Assembly: GCA_002900995.3 (NCBI GenBank)
Contig: CM035312.1
Location: forward strand, 1 to 64,000
Direction: 5' to 3'
DNA from: Ganoderma boninense
Taxonomy: Eukaryota > Basidiomycota > Agaricomycetes > Polyporales > Polyporaceae
Length of the DNA stretch: 64,000 nt
Shown: positions 22,724 through 31,659 of the stretch, piece by piece
How positions within the stretch are numbered: position 1 is the first letter of the stretch
How the letters are laid out: each line of letters starts with the position of its first letter
Translations under genes and position numbers: made by a program
Notes under the pieces: generated by a model
The model's input: the letters and a program-made list of their open reading frames with translations, nothing else
The model's database searches: none
Told to the model about the DNA's origin: nothing

Positions 22724-23843
22724 CTACTCTGCTTTATAGCCAACAACCCATTGAGGATAAGTGCGAGGAATGAACGGCGATGTAAACTGCCCAAAGGGCA
22801 TGCCAGTGCGTTGCTCTTCCATAGCTTGCAGAGCTCTGATGGTGGCGATATCTAGTTGAATACTCGCTATGACTTGATTGTACTCTTGGCGGATGTTGGT
22901 AACATCGCGGTCAAAGGATGATGAACCTAGGTGTCCTCCGACAGGGGCGAGGGGGTGGTGATTGTCGCGGTCGCGGTCGCGGACGCCACGGGCTGCGACA
23001 TCGTGGTCGCCGAGGGATGACAGGCCCAAGCGTTCTCTGGCCGGGGCGAGGGGGTGGTGATTGTCGACGAAGCTGTGTGCTTCAGGCTCACGCATGATGA
23101 GGTTGGCGCGATAGTAGCCACTGCGCACAACTTCTCCCGCTAAAAGCCAAATGTCAGACCGTTACAGGAGGTTTTATCATACACGAATGCGCTGTACCTT
23201 CGTTAGCGACAATTGTCCCATACATGACTACATACTGCATCTTCACCTCCATGTCATGGATATGCTTGCAAAGGTACTTTTTTCGCTCTTCTTCGGCACG
23301 ACTTGTGGAAGAGCCCTCGGCGATCTGGCTGTCGAGATCGTCGTGTTCAGCACGTGCAGCACGTATTGCTTTGTCGAGGTCTTGGGCATATGCGTTGAAT
23401 CTGGCCACAGTCCTACTACGTGTGTGGCCAGAGTACTCTCTGAGAAACGCGTTGATGGCAGCATTGTCGTGAACATGCGTGCGATAGAGTGCATGCACCC
23501 GCTCGAAAAGAGGGTCGGACCAGACACCCTCCGGCAACTTGGCGACCGCTTCGAGAAACTGGAGAGCGACGGTGCGACACAATTCTTGGGTGGGAGATGA
23601 CTCCTGCTCAAACTTGACGACGAGCTGCTCAAGATACGTGAAGTCTTCGGCATGAGTGCTAGCAACACCCTTCCATTCTGGGACGCGGAGATCGATAATG
23701 TAGGGGGGTGGCAATGGCGTCGAGAAGGTGGTGGCTGCCAATTGCGTGAGTGCATCTATCGCCTTGAAGAAGATGCAGAGACTGGCTTCAAGCACAGTAT
23801 CGTGGGAGGAGTGTGTGGAGTTAGAAGAGGACATAGAGGGCAT
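22724..23843 (-). CDS. DPLFER-family protein, copy 3
   Basis: Exons 23198-23843 and 22724-23139 close in phase to 353 residues from MPSMSSSNSTHSS. The N-terminal domain has WSDPLFERVHALYRT and REYSGHTRSRTV. The C-terminus ends EEQRTGMPFGQFTSP. The middle is short; it lacks the DIxYxGT motif and clear nuclear signal of the other copies and instead has two DNHHPLAP repeats. The intron sits in the same place and phase as in copies 1 and 2. A longer in-frame start at 23924 is possible but adds a hydrophobic, low-quality stretch. Function unknown; same orientation as its paralogues. Confidence 0.65.
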
Positions 23844-24020
23844 GGGGCTTCCGGTATGAACATGAGCATATATATATATACGTGGCGCGATCAGTCCGAT
23901 GATGCTTATTACTATTTTTGGCATGTAGGGCGCTTAAAAGAATTTTGTACCTTCTCGAGCTCTAAGTTTCCAAGCATGGGAGTGGTGCCTTGTTCGTATT
24001 TCTCCTAGCAGCATCTTGGC

Positions 24021-24062
24021 TCTAAATCTAAATCTAACCCTAAATCTAACTCTAATGCTAAC
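24021..24062. repeat. Degenerate telomere-like hexamer array
   Basis: Seven hexamers in register, mostly TCTAAA or TCTAAC with one CCTAAA and one GCTAAC. These are one or two changes away from CCCTAA, the usual fungal telomere unit. It could be a decayed interstitial telomeric sequence or chance. Confidence 0.5.
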
Positions 24063-24300
24063 AATCGCTACTGTGAGCAGTCTATCTCTGTGAATAATAA
24101 CCCACACACATACAAGTGTGAGGAGTGAGAGTCGCAGTGCGACAACACTGGTTTAGACCCCTTATAAAATAGAGGCTTCCAGTAGAAAATTTTATAAACA
24201 ACTTTCCACTCTTTTTGTAATCTCACTACGGGCCAGCAGTGTCGAACATGCTCAGTAAGGCGGAAACGTGGCCCTGATAGCATAGCTCAAAAGCATCAAC

Positions 24301-24400
24301 ACTGCGACAACATGCGACACTGCGACACTGCGACAAAATGCGACACAGTGCGACACTGCGACAAAATGCGACACAGTGCGACACTGCGACAAAACACTGT
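24301..24400. repeat. TGCGACA satellite, 28-bp higher-order unit
   Basis: Ten copies of TGCGACA within about 93 bp. Two full 28-bp units (24321-24348, 24349-24376), each holding three heptamers with spacings of 8, 10 and 10 bp, are followed by a partial third. Confidence 0.9.
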
Positions 24401-24979
24401 GAATCATTTAGGCTCGACTGCCAGAGCTCCTAGACATTGGGCCGAGCCACTCTTTGGCCCTCTGCATAGCGAGGCCTAGTTCATCACAGTGTCGGTGCTG
24501 CGATGGAAGGCCATCTTACATGTAACAAAGTGTTATTATTGCAAAGTATGACATCGATCTCCAGAAGCTCCGGCAGTGGAGCCCAACTTCGCGCCAAAAC
24601 ATGCCCTCTGTGACTCAGCCAAGCTGCTCCTTGCTCTGTGTGGTGAGGCCCAGTTCAGACCTGTAGCTTTTTAAATTATGTTACATCAACTGTGTGTTCA
24701 AAAGTGCAACGGTCTCCCAAAACACTTGCAAGACACTAGTTAACATGTCCATGCATTTTCCTAAGAATGAAACCAGTCGAGCAGACTGTGCCCTCATTCA
24801 TAAGTCGGGCGAGGTTGATGACGCCGACGGCGACCAAAGAGGCGCGATGCACTTTGAATGTGTGCTGAACGGGTGCGACGCAGACTGTGAGGCTACTCAG
24901 AACATACACAATAAATACCCTATAACTTATCCAGGCTTGTTCCGTTATGCCTACAATGTGTCGTAACTACAAGTGAAGG

Positions 24980-25120
24980 CACAAAAAAGTTGCGACAAGG
25001 ACGATGGTCCCTGCGCAATATGGTCGCGACAAGCACCATGGTCTGTGTGCACTGTGGTTGCGACAAGGATAATAATCCCTACGCAAGGTTGTCATGACAA
25101 AAATGATGGTCCCTGTGCAG
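24980..25120. repeat. Degenerate 33-35-bp tandem repeat with TGCGACAAGG core
   Basis: Four diverged units, each starting near TTGCGACAAGG or a variant, followed by ATGGTCCCTGTGCA-like sequence. The heptamer survives intact in units 1 and 3. Confidence 0.7.
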
Positions 25121-26630
25121 CATCTTGCTCCAAATAGACACAGCTCATGGGGGTATATAGTAGGTCTTACTCTAGGTACATGGTACATGCAGCCCATGAG
25201 GATATATAGCAGGTCTTGCTCCTGGCACATGCAGCCTATAGCAGGTCTTGCTCTAGGTAGGTACAGCCTATAAGGACAGTGGAGAAGCGAGGGCTCGCTT
25301 ATGAGGTGGGTGAAGAAGACTATGCCGATACAGTTGATGTCTTTTTATTTAGGAGGGTTCTGAAAGGGAAGTCTTCACCCACATGTTCGAAGTTGTCAGT
25401 GTAGTGCTGCTTAAGGAACTGACAGGCATTCTCGGCCAGCTTGTACTTTTAGCCTAGCCATACAAAAGCTGATATTTGGTCAAAGGAGGGTTTTGCCCGG
25501 TACCTCCTCAAAGAAGCTAGAACAACATATTAGTGGTGGTCTAGAGAAGCAGCAGAGGGTAATTATTGTGGGATTGTTACTCACCTCATTGGTCACTGGG
25601 AGACATATACCTATAGAATGTGTTGCAAGTCCTCAAAGAAATACATCAACTAGATAACTGTGCAAGGGATAGAGTGCTGTTTGTCAATAGGCATGAGGCA
25701 GGATGGATGTTTCCCTGTGAATATAGCCTTGAAGATAGGAGAGTTGTTGGTGAGAAGAGCTCTGTAGAACTGAAACTCAACATGGTTCCTGTCCCATTGG
25801 AGAACCAGAATTCAGAATCCTGTTCTGGCTTTGGAGTATCATGATGTTCAAGTTTGTGTCCGAGTCTGCCACCGGGGTTGTGCTGAGGAGAGTCTGCATA
25901 GGTGCTGGCAGTGCCTCAGTATCTGGCAACATACTTCCTCTTAATTGTTTTGCATAGCTGCCAATGTCACTCACACTGAGAGGTCTCACACAATCTCCTC
26001 CTTACAAAGAGAGAACCAGATATTTTTGATGGCTATCTAGGAAGTGCTGGAGCAAGCATAGAAGCTGATTCCTCTAGGTACATGCACCCCATGAGGCTAC
26101 ATAGCAGGCTGAGAGCTTATTCATTAAGCGCACAAGGTTGACCATACTGACAGAGACCTTATTTGCCAATTGGAAAGATTATCAAAGTAAGTCTCGACAC
26201 ATGTGTTAAAGGTCTCTGTATATGTCTGAATTGGGAAAATGTGTAATTGGGGTTTGATACTCTTACTTGAGTGAAGTAAATGACCATAGATATTGTACTT
26301 GTCTCTGAGGCGGATGTTGCACTGGAATTGTAACCAATTTAATATGGTATTTGTATGCCAGATTGTAATGGTTTTGGTATTGAGGGATTGATCTCTTGTT
26401 GGAACAAGCCTGAGCGTCGTCGAGCAGAGGGGTGAACCGGGGTATGCAGGGAACCCACGTCGCAAACGCGCGGGGTACTTCGTTCTCGGGTTGGTTGGTT
26501 ATGCTAAGTGTATAGTAGTAACTAGAGCATAATATGTGATACAATCTACTTCCAAAATGCTATGTTATTAAGAGCGATGCACTTAACACATATTCGTCTT
26601 TGTGCCTCAGACAGCCCCGCACCTCCGTCG
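25121..26630. other. AT-richer gene-free stretch with short repeats
   Basis: At 25,140-25,270 and again near 26,070 there are copies of a unit containing TAGGTACATGCA, CCCATGAGG and TATATAGCAGG. No coding frame is convincing. Composition is more AT-rich than the gene regions, consistent with transposon decay. Confidence 0.5.
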
Positions 26631-26669
26631 CAAGGTGCAGCACGTCTAGCATGTCACACACCCGGTCGC

Positions 26670-26855
26670 CCCCCCCAGGTCGCGCACACCCCCCAGGTCG
26701 CGCGAAGACAGGCCCCCTGTCTTCGCGCCTCGCCCCCCCAGGTCGCGCACACCCCCCCAGGTCGCGCGAAGACAGGCCCCCTGTCTTCGCGCCTCGCACA
26801 CACCCGGTCGCACACCCCAGGTCGCGCGAAGACAAGGGGCCTGTCTTCGCGCAGG
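26670..26855. repeat. Three tandem hairpin units (60-64 bp)
   Basis: Each unit has a perfect or near-perfect palindrome: GCGCGAAGACAGG, a 3-nt loop, CCTGTCTTCGCGC (26700-26728, 26764-26792, and a variant at 26824-26852), separated by GTCGCGCACACCCC-like spacers. Confidence 0.85.
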
Positions 26856-26903
26856 GCGTAGGGGCAAAGTCTAGGCAGAACCTAGGGCTAACCCGTACCA
26901 GGA

Positions 26904-27461
26904 GTGTTTAGACCCCTTATAATGTCTCTGCGGCAGTACAGGCCCAGCCCACCCAGCCTGGCAGCACTGCAACCCCGTCTCCCTCCTCAGATGTCCTCAG
27001 CCCCTGCTCCTGCATCTTCACCAGCTCTGACCGTCTCTCTCCCCTGCCCTCTCAACCAACTGTCACCTGGAAACTACCTCCACCTCCCTCCCTTCTCGGT
27101 ACTCGGGCGTGCCTTCACACCTGCGCCTTCGCAGCGGAAACAGTATGTCGTCAGCTCATTTCCATACTCACACTTACTCTACCCTCTAACCCTCAAGTCC
27201 ACTTGTCAGCTTCCTCCTCGCCCACCCATCCCTTCGCAGCCTCTCCCTATCCCTCCTCAACATGCTCTCCCCGATGACTCGACCAGCGGCTCTCCCTCTC
27301 CTACACGCATCATCCACGTCGACAGGGTCATCGTCCCTCCTCCTCCATCTCCCATAATGAGGGTGCCCCTCATCATACCACCCCCGCCCTCTCGTCCTCG
27401 TACGTCGTCGAGGCAGACGTACCCGCCCCAGTCCACGCTCTCGTGCGTTCTCTTTGTATGA
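26904..27461 (+). other. Proline-rich open frame, coding status doubtful
   Basis: An open frame of up to 185 codons (first ATG near 26,923, MSLRQYRPSPP) with very high Pro and Ser content. It begins 1 bp after a 17-bp repeat (GTTTAGACCCCTTATAA) that looks like a core promoter with a TATAA end. It matches no family I know. The bias could simply reflect C-rich DNA in a decayed element. Confidence 0.25.
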
Positions 27462-27637
27462 TTATCTGCATCACACTAAGTCCACACTCAGCTTCATCGA
27501 CCTCCCTCCTGACCACACAGTGACTTTTGAGCCTTCGCCATACGACAAGTCACTGTGTGGCCGATGCTGTCTCCAGTAGAATACTACATGTATCTTCATT
27601 TCAATATTTCAATATTCTTTTCACACATGCTACATTG

Positions 27638-27915
27638 ATACGCGCGCGGACGTCCCTGTCTCTTGTTTGCGCGGACAGCCCTCTCCTTCATCCGCGCAGA
27701 GACACCAATACCTGGTCCGCGCAGAGATACTAATGCCTGGTCCGCGCGGAGACACCAATACCTGGTCCGCGCGGACAGCCCTCTCCTTCGTCCGCGCGGA
27801 CGGACCAATACCTGCTCCGCGCGGACACACCAATGCCTGGTCCGCGCGGACAGATGGCTGCCTCATCCGCGCTGAACACCATGGCGCGGACCCTTGGTCC
27901 CTTCGTCCGCGCACT
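27638..27915. repeat. Minisatellite of GTCCGCGCGGAC palindromes
   Basis: About twelve CCGCGC cores spaced roughly 20-30 bp. Three are the perfect palindrome GTCCGCGCGGAC; others differ by one or two bases. Spacers repeat ACCAATACCTG and AGCCCTCTCCTTC. Confidence 0.85.
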
Positions 27916-27919
27916 TCAG

Positions 27920-29864
27920 ACCCCCAACCCTTGTGATTATATGGCCCTAACCCTTACAGGCAGTCTTTTACCCCCTCTGTCATCGGGAGGCTTACCTGTG
28001 GATCATATCTTCCCTTCAAGCCAGACATTGATGCATTGATGTGTCGTCATTGCTGTCCTCTCGCACTGGTTGAGGCCAGCATGAACAAGGGACAAGGATG
28101 TGTGCCAAGGATGAGAATGCGTAGTAGCAAAACAGTGTATGGCTAAAAATGGAACATGTATGTACATGTGTGGTATATTCACAGATGTGGGCAGGGAGTC
28201 AGAGGCGCACCGCGCACAGGCCAGATGTGACATCCGAGTCCATGGGCTACTTCTAGTACTACAGATAAGGTCAGTGAAAGATGACGACTTGAAACTTGCA
28301 TTTAAGTTCAAAAGCCGGGGTGGGGAGAGATTGAAAGCCTGAAAGGGGAAGGGATAGATAGGCCACAATCTGAGCACCAGAGAGTGAATCTAGCAGTCAA
28401 ATAGAAATTTGAATCAGCACAAGGGTTTGATGATAAGGTAGTACACAGGAGACACAGGTGACAATGTACGAGACACGCACACACGGCAAGGGGGTGCATG
28501 CAGCATTATTCTGGGTGCAGTATGAAAAAATAAATGCATGGCTATGGGCTATGACTATCACGTACTACGATGTTTAAGGACAGCTTCGCAGCAGGTGAGA
28601 TGGCATGGAATTGTCAAGTACAATGAGTTGGATGCGGGGGCACCCAGCGGGGTGATTTAAACATGCACTGACGGGCTGAGGGGCCAACAACTTGAAAGTC
28701 CTAGACTGTAACGGCTCCAGCCGTCACACAAGCTGCATGGCCATTGACCTGCTCCAGGGCTTGTTAGTAGGCACAAACCGGACTGATGTGCTCTGGTCTG
28801 TCACGTATGCACCACCCAACTCATGACTACTCAGCGGCCGAGTCACGCCCCGATCATCAATATTCAATACTTAGGGTCTCCTTGCGCTCATCAAGTTGGA
28901 ACATTGTCGAAGCACTGCAGTTTCAACCTGCTCCTAGCCTTATCTATCTCTCTCTAGCATGTGGTGCTCACCTCGTCCTGGTCCCTGTCTTTGTGCCTCG
29001 TCTTCGACCTTCGCTCGCTCGCTCCCCGGGTGAAGAGGAGCCATTGCATTGCGCGGCGCGGGCGACTCGGGTCTGAGGGTGTGATGTACGGGTGCTGTGT
29101 GCTGGCGATCGATATGGCAGTGGGGGTGTTAATACAGAGCAGAGACTACAGTACGAGGGCTCGAGGGCTCCGAGTCGAGGGTGTCAGTGGTGACCGCAAG
29201 TGTGTGAAGGTGTTCACGCCGCAACTGTGGGAATCGCGAATATTGGATTCACTTTGAGCAGTGTCCGGAGGCCTACCACCTGTTGTCGCGTGGTTTGAGC
29301 GCTTCAATGGGCGCCAATAAGCTGACCCGTCCCGGATTCCATACACTTCTATCAGGGAAGTGGGAGGCCTTGAGGACGCGCACACCTGGCATGTGACTGT
29401 GGGGTGCTCGAGGCTCCATGGCATGCCTGCAAACATGTGTGTCGAAGCGCGAAGGGTGCGCGACTGTGTTCGGCACTGGAATTCGAGTGAACCACGCCAG
29501 GTCACAGGTTGCGCAAACACCGCCGTATGGGAGCCTCATGGAGTGGCTGGCGAAGAATACCATCAGCTTCACACCATTCCCCCAAGAAATTCGTCTTCGT
29601 CGAAGTCAGCCAATCTGCTAGTGAACTCCAAAAGGATCTTTTAGTATTGGGACATCTGGCAGCCATGCAGCGCGGCGTACTTGCGACTCGCCCCTGCAGC
29701 CGACGCATATGCGCACAAGAGAATGGTTCAACTTTCTGTTCTGCGTCGTCCAGCCTGCCAGTGAGTGTGATACTCGCCGTCTCACTAGGGCCGCTCGGTG
29801 ATGCCGTACGGCGTACATTCGCCTTCTCGACGCCCGCGGCGTTGACGGTCCACTGTCAGTGGTG
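27920..29864. other. Gene-free stretch
   Basis: No frame supported by family motifs or clean splicing. Several 90-120-codon frames on both strands overlap and look like chance in GC-rich DNA. Confidence 0.45.
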
Positions 29865-30290
29865 GTAGAGCCCGAAGAACACACCCTCGGCGTCGCAGTA
29901 CGGCACGACGGGCGTCGTCAGCTCGCCCTTGGCGTACGAGAACCAGTCGAGTGTGCCCGCATACACGACGACCGAGGGGATGCGCGTGGGATTGACGTGC
30001 ATCGCGGCGCAGTCGAACGGGCCGGACTTGTCGCCGTGCGGGTTGTGCATCTCCATGGAGAGCGTCTTGTAGTCGGCGGTGACGGTCGCGTTGAAGCTGT
30101 AGAAGCCGAAGGAGAAGTAGATGCGGCAGTAGCTGTCTGCAGTCTTGGTCAGGCTGTGGATGACGCCGGACTGCGTACAGTATGGCTGTTTGTTAGTGCA
30201 TCGACAGTGAGGGGATACGTACGTGGGCGACGCTGGCCTTCTTGTTGACCATGGCGTCGGCGGTCGTGATGAATCTAGAGCCTCGGCCAG
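29865..30290 (-). pseudogene. Unrecognised 3' gene fragment
   Basis: A short exon (about 30,233-30,290, ITTADAMVNKKASVAH) and a longer one (29,865-30,176, SGVIHSLTKTADSYCRIYFS onwards to GVFFGLYHH and a stop) join across a normal-looking intron. It reads like the C-terminus of a real protein, but the 5' part is missing: upstream lies the broken Vip1 fragment in another frame. I cannot name the family. It may belong to a gene truncated by the same rearrangement. Confidence 0.4.
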
Positions 30291-30325
30291 CAAGCACACA
30301 AAGAGCATGTCTGTATTGCGCCGGA

Positions 30326-30900
30326 CGACACCATCCACTACTGGAGACTTGCACGTCTCAGCGTGTGTTTAGTCGCATACGACGGTGTAGACCTTGATGT
30401 CCTAGGAATTATCCACGTCCGCGAACTCCTCATAGATGTAGGATCCGTCTGTTCTGGGGAAATTTAGGTGGGGATCAGATGCCGTGCAGCTCGTCGTCGA
30501 CTTGGGGACCACCATCGCGCGAAACTTGAAGACGGCGAGGAGTTGGCACATTGAGATGGTCGAGGACCGCGCATACCAATCTGCGATCCCAGAGAAGGGC
30601 ATGGGGAGGTTAGTCGTTGATGCAGTGGGGCTGCCGCAACTTGACGTAAGAGATCGCCTTGTCCAAGGGAAAATCGGGTGAGAAAAACGAAATGAGGACA
30701 GCACAGCGCGGCCAATGTTCGACATGTACACAAATAACATGGAATCGTCATGCAGCCAGTGAAGAGATACGCATATACCTTCGTCGAGTATGACCTTGTC
30801 GCCAAATACCTTGACCTCTATTGCTCCATTTTACCGCTCGACTAATCTCTCGCATTGCCTTTGACCGCTCTGGAGGATGGGCGAGCGACATTTTGTGGAG
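30326..30900 (-). pseudogene. Degenerate Vip1/PPIP5K inositol-pyrophosphate kinase fragment
   Basis: Pieces of the Vip1 N-terminal ATP-grasp kinase are readable in order: PERSKAMREI (about 30,860), then in a shifted frame GAIEVKVFGDKVILDE (about 30,785-30,830), then [15 protein letters not shown] and LLWDRRLVCAVLDHLNVPTP (30,530-30,670), then GSYIYEEFADVDNS and DIKVYTV (about 30,380-30,450), ending SPVVDGVVRRNTD. In-frame stops interrupt it after CIND, after HGI, and at 30402-30404 and 30369-30371. There is at least one frameshift and roughly 50 residues are missing before GSYIYEEF. It is a dead partial copy of a gene that is normally single-copy and over 900 residues; the active copy must be elsewhere. 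Confidence 0.85.
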
Positions 30901-31659
30901 GTCTTTAGGAGTCGTGATGTGCGTTCGTGAAAAGTCAGAAAAAACAGTACGGGTATGAGCTAGCTGCTTGTAGAGATGAAGTGAGGAGAAAGAGCGGAGG
31001 GGTCGTCGTCGTGTCCACAACGCACCTGGGGCAGGTCCAAAACACGCTGAGTTGAAGAGGTGCTCTGAACCGCGTGCTCTGAACCGCCTTTCGGGAAGAT
31101 GACTAAGCCGCGACTTATGCCGGCGGCCTGATCGACGACGGCAGGGGGATCTGTGTCATGCCAAACTGGGCGAGACATTCGGCTGTCATTCGTGCGACCA
31201 TTCTCATTCCAATGGGCGCCTGTGAGTTCTGCGACACTCGCGCTCAGGTACTGACCTTGAGCCTCTGACGTGGCCCTTGTTCTTCCGACATACCGTCCAT
31301 GCCATGCTAATAACCCTTCTCACAACCTGATGTCTTGTACGCACACTCCTCCCCCTGAAATGAGGGCCGCGCCCAGTGCTCACCTTCACGCAGGACCCAC
31401 CCGCCGCGCTTTGACGGCATCTCCAGCATGACATCCCAGACAAGCGAAATCACGACTCCCATCCTCGTCGCTAACCTGCACTGCGGAAGGTGCGCTTCTC
31501 TTCGCTTCAACTCACCCTGGCCAAAAATGAACAGATGTGTCGCACGGCCAGTTGTGTTAAAACAATCCAAGATGCCCTCGCTGTCCTGTCCCCTCCCCCG
31601 TCCTCTGTCGACGTACCCAGTCCGTTACCGTACACCATCCTCGTCCCCTCACTGCCACA
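30901..31659. other. Boundary stretch upstream of the copper ATPase
   Basis: No gene recognised. It separates relic-rich DNA from the first intact core gene and should hold that gene's promoter. Confidence 0.4.

Noticed and set aside
1..25120. Known large transposon types (KDZ, Starship, Helitron, Crypton)
   Set aside because: I found no KDZ transposase, tyrosine recombinase, or Rep/helicase motif in any frame of the orphan genes. A mobile origin remains only a hypothesis.
27638..27915. CRISPR-like array
   Set aside because: Eukaryotic context, imperfect palindromes, spacers themselves repeated, no cas genes. It is a minisatellite.
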